This document shows positions 1-7,252 of a stretch of DNA of 23,445 nt, piece by piece. The position numbers and the translations under genes are program-made. Within the stretch, counting starts at the first letter, position 1. The number at the start of each line of letters is the position of its first letter. The stretch is from a virus: IMG/VR virus record IMGVR_UViG_3300042507_003938, positions 1 through 23,445 of that record; one strand, given 5' to 3'. The notes under the pieces were generated by a model that saw only the letters and a program-made list of their open reading frames with translations, did not search any database and was not told where the DNA came from.

Positions 1-2
1 CT

Positions 3-329
3 AGAATGTTTGATACGATAAAAAGAAATTTTTCAAAGTTTAAAAGATGGCATATAAAAATCCACAATCCAGGAAAAACAAAAAAATCTAGAGATTTAGC
101 TAGAAAAAGAATGACAGAAAATAATCCTTTATCTATAGATCCAAGTAAAAATAGAACATGCCAGCCGATAAGAATACATTTTACAGATAAAACAACAAAA
201 GACTTTAAATATGCAAAACAGTATTGTATTGAGAGTGGTATGCCCTATGCGACAATGAAACATTTGTTGAGAAATAATGTTGGATCAAAAAAACATAATA
301 TTGAAAAAATAGAAAGACTTGAGAAGTGA
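3..329 (+). CDS. C-terminal part of a homing-endonuclease-like protein (5' partial)
   Basis: The frame is open to the left edge, so the true start is probably outside the window; the first ATG is at position 6 and has no ribosome binding site before it. The visible part is very basic. It contains RKRMTENNP, which resembles the NUMOD3-type DNA-binding motif found after GIY-YIG catalytic domains, and then PIRIHFTDKTTKDFKYAKQY, which resembles the NUMOD segments that follow it. I infer the DNA-binding tail of a Seg-like GIY-YIG homing endonuclease. No catalytic residues are visible, so it could also be a decayed remnant. Its stop overlaps the next gene's GTG start (GTGA). Confidence 0.5.
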   Translation, partial: RMFDTIKRNFSKFKRWHIKIHNPGKTKKSRDLARKRMTENNPLSIDPSKNRTCQPIRIHFTDKTTKDFKYAKQYCIESGMPYATMKHLLRNNVGSKKHNIEKIERLEK

Positions 330-970
330 AAACTATTGCTATATTCATGCATCAGCCATATTGCTCGGTGCAATCGGGCAATGGTATAATGAAAGCTTTA
401 ACTCCTTATTATAGATTTAAAATATTTACTAAACATGAACTTGAAACCGACTTCTTTGATGATGTTGATATGCTGTGTATACCTGGTGGATTTGGTGATG
501 CTAGTAAGTTTGATATGTGCTTTGCCAATAACACTGATTGTATCACCAGATTTGTACAATCAGGTGGTAAGTATCTCGGAATATGCATGGGCGGTTATTG
601 GGCCAGCTCATATTATTTTAATTTTTTATCTGATGATTGTAACGCCGTACAATACATCAAAAGACCAAACACAGACACAAAACGACCACATGCTAAACAT
701 TTGCAAGTATTGTGGGAAGACCAATTAGAAAGAATGTATTTCTACGATGGTTGTACAATCACTGGTGATGAAAGTAAATTTGAAACATTAGCAAGGTATA
801 TGAATGGTGATCCTATGGCTGTCATACAAAACAACATAGGTATAATAGGATGTCATCCTGAAAGTGAAGTTCATTGGTATAATTCTTATAGTTGGATGAA
901 AGGAAAATATCATGACGGCAAGCATCATAAGCTTTTGCTTAATTTTGTTAACAAGCTAATGGAAAAATAA
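326..970 (+). CDS. class I glutamine amidotransferase-like protein (BPL_N-like)
   Basis: A 214-residue single-domain protein of the class I glutamine amidotransferase / DJ-1-PfpI superfold. It has an oxyanion-type loop (PGGFGDAS, about residues 53-60), a nucleophile elbow G85-I-C87-M-G, and H177 and E179 in GCHPES, so a Cys-His-Glu triad is complete. The layout best fits the domain found at the N-terminus of biotin protein ligase-like proteins. The natural substrate is unknown; an amide-transfer or peptidase-like role is inference. The start is GTG and overlaps the previous stop by four bases, which suggests coupled translation. No synthase partner is adjacent. Confidence 0.7.
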   Translation: MKTIAIFMHQPYCSVQSGNGIMKALTPYYRFKIFTKHELETDFFDDVDMLCIPGGFGDASKFDMCFANNTDCITRFVQSGGKYLGICMGGYWASSYYFNFLSDDCNAVQYIKRPNTDTKRPHAKHLQVLWEDQLERMYFYDGCTITGDESKFETLARYMNGDPMAVIQNNIGIIGCHPESEVHWYNSYSWMKGKYHDGKHHKLLLNFVNKLMEK

Positions 971-971
971 A

Positions 972-1607
972 ATGGCACATTTAGTAGCAAACATACCACC
1001 GATTCATTGTTATATTCGTAAAGAGTTTCTTTATGACTTTGAGAAAGGTCATGGGGAATATGAACCTTGTATATGGGTATCAATTAAAAGTATTCGTGGT
1101 CAAGCATTTAGAATAGAAAGTTACTTACCGAACTATGGCGCACTTTATGACAAACTACCTCTCCATGCGTTTGTATCACGCAAGGAAAATCTTGAAACAC
1201 AGACTTTTTTACCTTTAGATACACTGCAAATCTGGGATTGTTTTAGTTATGACTTTACTGTTATACAAAAAGCTTTTCTGAGAAATCTTACAGCAAAGTT
1301 CTATGCAAAAGATAAACAATTTTATTCTGGTAATTATCTTTTCACTGTTGATCATTCTGCACCCGATTTGAACATTATAGATACGAGTTATGCTGAGTGG
1401 CCTGAAGATCATAAAAGTTATAATTTTATTGAACTAGACAATGGGCAGTATGCTGCACAACCAAACAACCGTTGTTTATTCTTGGATGCAGCAAGTAATC
1501 CAAAGCAACTAAAGTTTCCAGACTTTAAAGTTTGCACAAAGAAATATGTCGTTGAACAAAATCCAAAATGGAGCTTGGGCGACACAGAAACAGTAATGTA
1601 TGAATAG
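972..1607 (+). CDS. conserved T4-type phage protein of unknown function
   Basis: A 211-residue soluble protein starting MAHLVANIPPIHCYIRKEFL. It begins one base after the upstream stop, and 13 bases separate it from nrdB. There are no signal peptide, transmembrane segment or catalytic motifs. It is rich in aromatic residues and reads like a compact beta-rich fold. Its first 40 residues resemble a protein I recall from marine and alphaproteobacterial T4-like phages; that recollection was not checked. Its position suggests co-transcription with the nucleotide metabolism genes. Confidence 0.75.
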   Translation: MAHLVANIPPIHCYIRKEFLYDFEKGHGEYEPCIWVSIKSIRGQAFRIESYLPNYGALYDKLPLHAFVSRKENLETQTFLPLDTLQIWDCFSYDFTVIQKAFLRNLTAKFYAKDKQFYSGNYLFTVDHSAPDLNIIDTSYAEWPEDHKSYNFIELDNGQYAAQPNNRCLFLDAASNPKQLKFPDFKVCTKKYVVEQNPKWSLGDTETVMYE

Positions 1608-1620
1608 AGGACAAAAATAA

Positions 1621-2610
1621 ATGATCAAAAAAGCACCACAACAAAAACTAACAGAAAATAGAAATTACTTTAAACCTTTTAATTACCCTTGGGCATACGA
1701 AGCTTGGTTAAAGCATGAACAATCACACTGGTTACACACTGAAGTCCCGATGCTTGAGGATGTCAAGGATTGGAAAAAGAAACTTACTGATTCTGAGAAA
1801 AACTTTCTCACTCATATATTCAGATTTTTTACTCAGGGTGACATTGATGTTGCAGGTGGCTATGTTAATAATTACCTACCTTATTTCCCTCAGCCTGAAG
1901 TAAGAATGATGTTAGCTGGCTTTGCTGCAAGAGAAGCATTACATATTGCTGCATATTCACATCTAATTGAAACACTAGGCTTGCCTGAAACTACATACAA
2001 TGAATTTTTAGAATATGAGGCTATGCGTGAAAAACATAATTACATCCTTGATATTAGCTCACAGAATAGCAATGCTGTTACTACTGCTACTAATATTGCA
2101 GTATTCTCTGCTTTCACCGAAGGGATGCAATTATTCAGTTCCTTTATCATGCTACTTAACTTCCCACGCCAAGGTAAGATGAAAGGTATGGGTCAGATTG
2201 TTACATGGTCAATTGTAGATGAAACACAACATGCCGAGTCTATGATTAAATTGTTCCGTACCTATATTGAAGAAAATAAAGAAATATGGAATGATCACTT
2301 GAAGTCTCAAATTTATAAAATTGCAGAAACGATGGTTGAACTTGAAGATAAGTTTATTGACCTTGCATTTAACACTGGAGGTATTGAAGGCTTATCTGCA
2401 AATGATGTGAAAATGTACATTCGTTATATTGCTGACCGAAGATTAATTTCTCTTGGTCTAAAAGGTATCAATAAAGTCAAAAGAAATCCTCTACCTTGGG
2501 TAGAAGAAATGATTAACGCACCAACACACACCAACTTCTTTGAAAATAGAGCAACAGACTATGCAAAAGGTGCTCTAGCTGGCGATTGGGGTGATGTTTG
2601 GGCACACTAA
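1621..2610 (+). CDS. nrdB: ribonucleoside-diphosphate reductase, class Ia small (beta) subunit
   Basis: This 329-residue R2 protein supplies the tyrosyl radical for reducing ribonucleotides to deoxyribonucleotides together with the large subunit NrdA, which is not in the window. The di-iron ligands line up with the family: D74, E105 and H108 (REALHIAAY), E167 (FTEGMQ), E201 and H204 (VDETQHAES). The radical tyrosine is Y112, four residues after H108 as in E. coli. The length is normal, and no intein or intron interrupts it. The product would expand the dNTP pool for phage replication. A GAGG-like sequence (1606-1610) precedes the ATG. Confidence 0.97.
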   Translation: MIKKAPQQKLTENRNYFKPFNYPWAYEAWLKHEQSHWLHTEVPMLEDVKDWKKKLTDSEKNFLTHIFRFFTQGDIDVAGGYVNNYLPYFPQPEVRMMLAGFAAREALHIAAYSHLIETLGLPETTYNEFLEYEAMREKHNYILDISSQNSNAVTTATNIAVFSAFTEGMQLFSSFIMLLNFPRQGKMKGMGQIVTWSIVDETQHAESMIKLFRTYIEENKEIWNDHLKSQIYKIAETMVELEDKFIDLAFNTGGIEGLSANDVKMYIRYIADRRLISLGLKGINKVKRNPLPWVEEMINAPTHTNFFENRATDYAKGALAGDWGDVWAH

Positions 2611-2619
2611 GGAAATCAA

Positions 2620-2805
2620 ATGAACGATAAAACAATAACAGCAGAATGTCATAGCTGCGAATCATCCTATCAAATCAACTATACAGAGGAATTTGTGTCT
2701 CAAGAATATCCAGAGCATTGCCCATTCTGCGGAGAACTCATCGAAGAAATTGAAGAAGAATATATAGAAGATGAGGACTCTGAAGATGATGAAGAATGGA
2801 ATTAA
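2620..2805 (+). CDS. small zinc-ribbon protein with acidic tail
   Basis: A 61-residue protein with two CxxC knuckles, C10-HS-C13 and C34-PF-C37, spaced as in a zinc ribbon. The C-terminal 20 residues are almost all Glu and Asp. An AAGGAAATCAA leader follows the nrdB stop. Zinc binding is well supported; the function is unknown. Proteins of this shape often contact RNA polymerase or nucleic-acid enzymes, but that is inference. The acidic tail could mimic DNA. Confidence 0.8.
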   Translation: MNDKTITAECHSCESSYQINYTEEFVSQEYPEHCPFCGELIEEIEEEYIEDEDSEDDEEWN

Positions 2806-3233
2806 ATTGGAAATATAATAACGAAGATTTTACGGAAGACTTGATTGGTGATAATTACGGATTCGTCTACGAGATTATAAATCTTACGAATAAAAGAAAA
2901 TATATAGGCAAGAAATTTTTCTATTCTGCCAAAACCAAACAAGTCAAAGGTAAAAAGAAAAAAGTGAAAGTAGCTAGTGATTGGCAAACTTACTATGGCT
3001 CTAACGCAGAACTACAAAATGATGTTATACTACACGGGAAAGAAAACTTCTCCCGTCAGATATTACATTTGTGTAAATCAAAAGGCGAATGTGGATATTT
3101 AGAAGCAAAAGAGCAGTTTGTTCGTGGTGTAATGGAAAGTAATGACTATTACAATGTATGGATAATGGTAAGAGTTAGAAAATCACATATTAAGGCATAC
3201 AATGCTAGAATTTCTGAGAGAACTGAAGGATGA
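2796..3233 (+). CDS. GIY-YIG nuclease-like protein
   Basis: A 145-residue protein with the GIY-YIG core: G22-F-V-Y, then Y36-I-G-K-K, followed by SDWQTYYGSN and the helix YLEAKEQF, which carries a candidate metal-binding Glu. The KGKKKKVKV insert between the YIG motif and DWQTYYGS is very basic. This arrangement recalls stand-alone Seg-like endonucleases common in T4-type phages, lacking a separate DNA-binding tail. It overlaps the zinc-ribbon gene by 10 bases. It may be a resident nuclease rather than an active homing element, because it is integrated in the operon without displacing a gene. Confidence 0.75.
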   Translation: MELNWKYNNEDFTEDLIGDNYGFVYEIINLTNKRKYIGKKFFYSAKTKQVKGKKKKVKVASDWQTYYGSNAELQNDVILHGKENFSRQILHLCKSKGECGYLEAKEQFVRGVMESNDYYNVWIMVRVRKSHIKAYNARISERTEG

Positions 3234-3546
3234 TCATTTTGATGCAGTCTTTTTCATGCCTGGACCAGAAGAAGATATGGTGAAAGTAGAAGCAGCAAAA
3301 TACAAAACACCAGGTGAAGATGTTGACGCATGTAATATGGGAAACATGTATCACATTGTTTTATTCAAACAAGACAATGAAGGATATCCTATAGATCCCG
3401 ATCTGTTTGAGGCTATTTTGATTGAACCTTTGGAATATATTTCTAGAGTTATAAAATGTGACTTCTATGGATTAGTTGCTAAAAAAACAACTACCTCCAG
3501 CGATTTCATCCAAAATATGTTTGACAAATTGAAGGAAATAGAGTAG
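3202..3546 (+). CDS. hypothetical acidic protein
   Basis: 114 residues, acidic, with no recognisable motif. The first ATG overlaps the preceding gene by 32 bases. A second in-frame ATG (MPGPEEDM, near 3256) lies just after the upstream stop and is an alternative start; neither has a strong ribosome binding site. Thirty bases separate it from the RNase H gene. The function is unknown. Confidence 0.65.
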   Translation: MLEFLRELKDDHFDAVFFMPGPEEDMVKVEAAKYKTPGEDVDACNMGNMYHIVLFKQDNEGYPIDPDLFEAILIEPLEYISRVIKCDFYGLVAKKTTTSSDFIQNMFDKLKEIE

Positions 3547-3576
3547 ACTGTAGTTTCCTGACTATAGAGTGTTATC

Positions 3577-4434
3577 ATGATACTAATTGATCTAAATCAA
3601 GTTCTGCTATCTGGCATTATGGCACAACTCGCATCACAAAAAAATGTCAAGCTTGAAGAAGGACTTATTCGCCATCTAGTATTAAATGTTCTAAGAACTC
3701 ATACCAACAAGTTTAAAGAATATGGCGAGATAGTGCTTTGTTGCGATAATCGTAACTACTGGCGTAAATCTATTTTTCCTTTCTACAAGGCTGGGCGCAA
3801 AAAAGCCAGAGAAAAGTCTGATCTCGATTGGCACCTCATATTTGATATTCTATCTAAACTAAAAGCAGAACTCAAAGAAAACTTTCCATATAAAGTAATT
3901 GATGTTGATGGTGCCGAAGCCGACGATATCATTGGCACACTTGTACCTCGTCATATTATGCATGAAGATATTCTTATTATCTCCAGTGATGGTGATTTTC
4001 TTCAACTTCAAGCATATAATGCAAACGGTAAATACAAAGTGAAGCAGTATAATCCTGCAATGAAGAAATTTGTTATTTCTGAAAATCCGGCAATTGATCT
4101 CAAAGAAAAAATCATCAAAGGCGACAAAGGCGATGGTATTCCTAACATACTGTCATCTTCAGACTGTTTCGTTTTAGATAAACGCCAGACACCTATCACA
4201 AAAGGTAAACTGGAAAAGTTTTTGGCTGAACATTATAGTGAATATGAATCCACTGCAAATACTGGCTTCACTAGAAATCAACTATTGATTGATCTGAGAC
4301 TTATACCAGGCGATATAAAAGAAAAAATCATAAATACTTATGAAGAAACAAAACCAGCCTCAAGAAGTAAGTTATTAAATTACTTTATTGAATATAGACT
4401 AAAAAACTTGATGGATGTAATTGAGGAATTTTAA
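3577..4434 (+). CDS. rnh: T4-type RNase H (5'-3' FEN-1 family exonuclease)
   Basis: A 285-residue flap-endonuclease-family protein matching T4 Rnh in length and layout. In T4 the enzyme removes RNA primers and adjacent DNA from lagging-strand fragments. Acidic metal-ligand clusters appear in order: D5 (MILIDLN), D57 (LCCDNRNYWRK), the D111-E114-D116-D117 group (DVDGAEADDIIG), D138 and D140 (ISSDGDF), and D183 and D186 in the helix-turn-helix region (KGDKGDGIPN). A helical C-terminus follows, as in T4 Rnh. The last base overlaps the next ATG (TAATG). Confidence 0.93.
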   Translation: MILIDLNQVLLSGIMAQLASQKNVKLEEGLIRHLVLNVLRTHTNKFKEYGEIVLCCDNRNYWRKSIFPFYKAGRKKAREKSDLDWHLIFDILSKLKAELKENFPYKVIDVDGAEADDIIGTLVPRHIMHEDILIISSDGDFLQLQAYNANGKYKVKQYNPAMKKFVISENPAIDLKEKIIKGDKGDGIPNILSSSDCFVLDKRQTPITKGKLEKFLAEHYSEYESTANTGFTRNQLLIDLRLIPGDIKEKIINTYEETKPASRSKLLNYFIEYRLKNLMDVIEEF

Positions 4435-4856
4435 TGAAAAATATATATGAAATATTTGATGAATTTGAAGAAGCCAAAACAAAAGCAGATAGAAAAAAAG
4501 TAATAGAGCAAAATCTTTCTCCTACTTTTGTAAAAGTATTAGAATATGCATTTCATCCAGATTATAAATGGACAGTAAAAGAAGTACCGGATAATTATAA
4601 AGTTCCTGATACTTTACCTGGAGTTTCTTTTGCTCATCTCGGGACGGAATTGCGAAGAATCTATCTGTTTCAGGAAGGACATCCAACATCATTGAGTTTG
4701 AATGAGCAAAGAAAAAATGAATTATTGATTCAACTTTTAGAATCTTTAGAACCAAGAGAATCAGAAGTTATTATAGGAATAATGAGAAAAGACTTAGGTG
4801 TAAAAGGACTAACTTATAATTTTGTCAAGGAGTGTTTTCCTAACATGTTACCATGA
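4434..4856 (+). CDS. DUF6433-like T4-type phage protein
   Basis: A 140-residue protein with an N-terminal coiled helix (FDEFEEAKTKADRKKVIEQN), the block LEYAFHPDYKW, and a C-terminal block ending in KGLTYNFVKECFPNML. This arrangement is one I recall from many T4-like phages under DUF6433; that assignment is from memory. The role is unknown. It overlaps rnh by one base and the next gene by four, so it is probably translated with the replication genes. Confidence 0.7.
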   Translation: MKNIYEIFDEFEEAKTKADRKKVIEQNLSPTFVKVLEYAFHPDYKWTVKEVPDNYKVPDTLPGVSFAHLGTELRRIYLFQEGHPTSLSLNEQRKNELLIQLLESLEPRESEVIIGIMRKDLGVKGLTYNFVKECFPNMLP

Positions 4857-5230
4857 AGTTAAGAAAAGAAAAAATAATAGTAACAATTGGTGCGTTTGAT
4901 CCTATAGAATTATCAGATATCAATTTTTTAAAAAAAGCTAAATCAAAAGGCGATTGGTTAATTGTCGGCGTACACTCCGATATTTACCTAACAAAGTATG
5001 ACAAAGGCTTTATTCAAAACTACAACTCTCGATCAGAGATCGTCAAACACTTAAAATTTGTGGATGAAGTTTTTATGTATAATGATGCTGACGGTACTGC
5101 ATGTCAATTACTCAAGATAGTGCAAATGTGCTATCCTTATTCCGAAATAATCTTTATATCTAAAAACGGAGATAAAGAAACCTCGCCTGAAGGTAAAATG
5201 AAAGGCATCAAGTTCCTACTAATGAAATAA
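4853..5230 (+). CDS. nucleotidyltransferase-fold protein with degenerate active site
   Basis: A 125-residue protein of the cytidylyltransferase-like fold: a first strand IIVTIGAFDP, the KKAKSKGDWLIVGVHSD block typical of glycerol-3-phosphate cytidylyltransferase and HldE C-terminal domains, and a SRSEIVKHLKFVDEVFMY segment. The signature HxGH after the first strand is replaced by E-L-S-D (FDPIELSDINFL), so the normal nucleotide-binding histidines are absent. It may bind a nucleotide without catalysis or act as a scaffold. Compare the intact relative at 10808-11200. It overlaps the DUF6433-like gene by four bases (ATGA). Confidence 0.75.
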   Translation: MKLRKEKIIVTIGAFDPIELSDINFLKKAKSKGDWLIVGVHSDIYLTKYDKGFIQNYNSRSEIVKHLKFVDEVFMYNDADGTACQLLKIVQMCYPYSEIIFISKNGDKETSPEGKMKGIKFLLMK

Positions 5231-5248
5231 TGGAGTTCATAAAATCAA

Positions 5249-5425
5249 ATGACTAAGTTTGCTGGTAAATTCCGTAAAAATAATGATTACGGTGACGATT
5301 TTGAATTTGCTAAAAGTTCAAGAAAGAAACGCAAATCCAAAGAGCATGGTGAAGTTAAGAAAAAGCTAAGGCAATGGGAATATGAAAACCGCCATGAAGA
5401 TGATGATCGTCATTACAAATATTGA
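5249..5425 (+). CDS. small highly charged protein
   Basis: 58 residues, beginning MTKFAGKFRKNNDYGDDFEF and then strongly basic, ending with a His/Asp/Tyr-rich tail. A similar short protein occurs in T4-like phages as I remember them. It starts 18 bases after the nucleotidyltransferase-like gene. No motif reveals a function. The promoter P1 follows 13 bases after its stop. Confidence 0.7.
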   Translation: MTKFAGKFRKNNDYGDDFEFAKSSRKKRKSKEHGEVKKKLRQWEYENRHEDDDRHYKY

Positions 5426-5438
5426 AACAAAATAATCC

Positions 5439-5467
5439 TTGACAATTCGTTCCTAGCTTGATATAAT
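5439..5467 (+). promoter_or_regulatory. promoter P1 (sigma-70 type)
   Basis: The -35 is TTGACA at 5439-5444 and the -10 is TATAAT at 5462-5467, both full consensus, with 17 nt between them. TTGACAATT is shared with thirteen other promoters here. It lies in a 69-base gap and fires toward the gene at 5495. Confidence 0.9.
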
Positions 5468-5494
5468 ATAGTCTCATTAATTGAGGACATCATT

Positions 5495-5857
5495 ATGATA
5501 GTTTATGGCTACATTCGCAAATCAAAATCAAAGAAGTTGACAAAAGTGCAACAAGCTGAGTATGATGCGTGGTGCCGTAAAGTTGGTATTGGTACTTCAC
5601 CAAAAGTTACTAAGATAACAAAATCAACTTTCAAAACTAGCAACAAAATGCCTAAGCTTGTTATCCCTGCGGAACGAAATCCTAAGCAATATCCTTCAGT
5701 AGACACAGGCGTACAGGTTGCAAACTGGAACAGAAAAGATAAAGTTACACAATACACTGGCGACAAAATGCTAGGTGTTGGTACTTTGCACAAGTCTAAC
5801 GCTGTTCCTGTTTTTAATGATACCGAAGCAAAAGATATTGCCAGAATGAGGCGATAA
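5495..5857 (+). CDS. hypothetical basic protein
   Basis: 120 residues, Lys-rich at the N-terminus and rich in Thr and Lys throughout, with no recognised domain. A TGAGGA ribosome binding site stands before the ATG, and it is the first gene after promoter P1, so it is likely made early and in quantity. The function is unknown. The C-terminal part looks weakly structured. Confidence 0.75.
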   Translation: MIVYGYIRKSKSKKLTKVQQAEYDAWCRKVGIGTSPKVTKITKSTFKTSNKMPKLVIPAERNPKQYPSVDTGVQVANWNRKDKVTQYTGDKMLGVGTLHKSNAVPVFNDTEAKDIARMRR

Positions 5858-5858
5858 A

Positions 5859-5993
5859 ATGAAGATACATGTGAAAATACCAAAGCCGATCTGTCGTACA
5901 CCTATTCCTGCCCCACAAAAACATACAATCGATGTACGATATACCCGAAAAGTGAAACATAAGGAGAAAATTGATGTTCGCACCTATGGATGA
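5859..5993 (+). CDS. very small basic protein
   Basis: A 44-codon frame (MKIHVKIPKPICRTPIPAPQ...) starting one base after the previous stop and overlapping the methyltransferase start by 20 bases. It is Pro- and Lys-rich. The overlap pattern matches real neighbours, but there is no clear ribosome binding site, and it may simply fill the gap before the methyltransferase gene. Confidence 0.4.
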   Translation: MKIHVKIPKPICRTPIPAPQKHTIDVRYTRKVKHKEKIDVRTYG

Positions 5994-6672
5994 ATGTGTT
6001 TTATATAATGAGGACTGCTTAAAGACCCTGGATCGGGGTCTCCAGTATCACTATGTCATTACATCACCCCCGGATTTTGATGAAATTGGTGAAAATCCAG
6101 ATGAAACCATGAGAAAATGGGAAAATTTGATGTATGACACCTTCTCCAAACTCAAACCAATCAATAATGTCGTTACAATTGTTCTCAGAGATCGAAAATC
6201 TGGTGGAAAAATCATCAAAAAGCACACCTTTGTGACCCAAACAATGGAAGAATTGGGATGGGTACATAAAAGTCAAAAAATATGGGTCAGATCAAAGGCA
6301 GCTAATCTATATCGTTTTAACTACTCCTTTGTTTTAACCTTCAAGCGCCCCGGAAAACAGTTTTCTCGGGAGGAATTTAGTGACCTTGCTATTCCTGATG
6401 TGTTAGAACATCCTGTCAAACCATATAAAACCTATGTTGACAACTATCCTACCGAATTATTGAATCATTTTATTGATGCATACACAAATCCTGGTGAATT
6501 AATCTTTGATCCATTCATGGGATCGGGTAGTACCGCAGAAGCATGTGTTTATGCTAGTAGAAAATGGACTGGAGCAGAAATTGTTCCTGAAGTTTTTGAA
6601 CTTGCAAAAAATCGTTTGTCTACAATTTATGATGAAAGGAACAACGGCTATGTTGGACTTAAATTTGAATGA
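5974..6672 (+). CDS. DNA methyltransferase, N6-adenine/N4-cytosine amino type, beta-like order
   Basis: A 232-residue amino-methyltransferase. The catalytic motif IV comes first (T30-S-P-P-D-F) and the S-adenosylmethionine-binding motif I comes late (F-D179-P-F-M-G-S-G-S-T), the order of beta-class enzymes. SPPY/W would be usual; here the fourth position is Asp followed by Phe. The protein is short and has no evident target recognition domain insert. The ATG at 5974 has AAGGAG seven bases upstream; a TTG at 5971 is less likely. No restriction enzyme is adjacent, so it is an orphan, perhaps protecting phage DNA from host restriction. Confidence 0.88.
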   Translation: MFAPMDECVLYNEDCLKTLDRGLQYHYVITSPPDFDEIGENPDETMRKWENLMYDTFSKLKPINNVVTIVLRDRKSGGKIIKKHTFVTQTMEELGWVHKSQKIWVRSKAANLYRFNYSFVLTFKRPGKQFSREEFSDLAIPDVLEHPVKPYKTYVDNYPTELLNHFIDAYTNPGELIFDPFMGSGSTAEACVYASRKWTGAEIVPEVFELAKNRLSTIYDERNNGYVGLKFE

Positions 6673-6844
6673 GCTTGAGAACTTCACCGATGAAGAACTT
6701 ATTCTACTTGAAGAAATGGGAGAAATGATTGAAGAAATGTCACAGGAGGAATATGATACCTTTGTAGAAATGGTTGAAATTATGGCTCAAAAGAAAAAAG
6801 AGAAAATGATTTTTATGACTGATCGAAGTGACTTTTATCATTAA
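6650..6844 (+). CDS. small acidic helical protein
   Basis: 64 residues, nearly all helix-forming, with Glu/Met heptad-like spacing (EELILLEEMGEMIEEM) and a basic end. The frame stays open far upstream, but the start is placed at 6650 because AAAGGA lies nine bases before it and the upstream part only shadows the methyltransferase. It overlaps the methyltransferase by 23 bases. Possibly a coiled-coil partner protein; the function is unknown. Confidence 0.65.
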   Translation: MLDLNLNELENFTDEELILLEEMGEMIEEMSQEEYDTFVEMVEIMAQKKKEKMIFMTDRSDFYH

Positions 6845-6854
6845 GGAGAATTAC

Positions 6855-6998
6855 ATGGAAACCAAAACAATCGCAGACCAACAAATCGAAGCCTTGGCAG
6901 AAATCGAAGAAATTGTAAAGAAGTGGGCTGTTATGTCAAAGTGGCAAAAAGATTTAGATTATTATGAAGAACTAAAACAAAAGGTCGCAAATGGATAA
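6855..6998 (+). CDS. small helical protein
   Basis: 47 residues (METKTIADQQIEALAEIEEI...), predicted all-helical. AAGGAG at 6843-6848 gives a good ribosome binding site. It overlaps the next gene by eight bases. The function is unknown. Confidence 0.6.
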   Translation: METKTIADQQIEALAEIEEIVKKWAVMSKWQKDLDYYEELKQKVANG

Positions 6999-7173
6999 TC
7001 CAAAAGTATATACCACGACAGTAAAAGATTGTAACGATGGTAGTGGAGATGTATACATAGAATTTCCAGATCAAATGCTACAGGAACTTGGATGGGGCGA
7101 AGGTACAGAAATAAACTTTGACCTAAAAGTAGACGAAGCTGGTAATGTCGTTGTGATAAGTGCTGTTGCATAA
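6991..7173 (+). CDS. AbrB/MazE-like swapped-hairpin protein
   Basis: A 60-residue protein with the AbrB-type beta pattern: a strand (DVYIEFPDQML), the ELGWGEGTEI turn, then FDLKVDEAGNVVVIS. Small proteins of this kind occur in T4-like phages and either bind DNA as dimers or act as antitoxin-like factors. No toxin gene is adjacent, so a transcription role is somewhat more likely. It is the last gene before promoter P2. Confidence 0.65.
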   Translation: MDNPKVYTTTVKDCNDGSGDVYIEFPDQMLQELGWGEGTEINFDLKVDEAGNVVVISAVA

Positions 7174-7195
7174 AAAACAACAATCAGGTTTGCTA

Positions 7196-7224
7196 TTGAC
7201 AAATGGTTTGTTTTGTGAGATAAT
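7196..7224 (+). promoter_or_regulatory. promoter P2 (sigma-70 type)
   Basis: TTGACA at 7196-7201 and GATAAT at 7219-7224, 17 nt apart. This is the only one of the fifteen with TTGACAAAT instead of TTGACAATT. It faces the large gene at 7253 and probably the sugar genes beyond. Confidence 0.8.
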
Positions 7225-7252
7225 GTCTTATCTTCAATAGAGAGATATCAAA

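Noticed and set aside
5971-5973. TTG start three bases before the methyltransferase ATG
   Set aside because: The AAGGAG spacing and codon choice favour the ATG at 5974.
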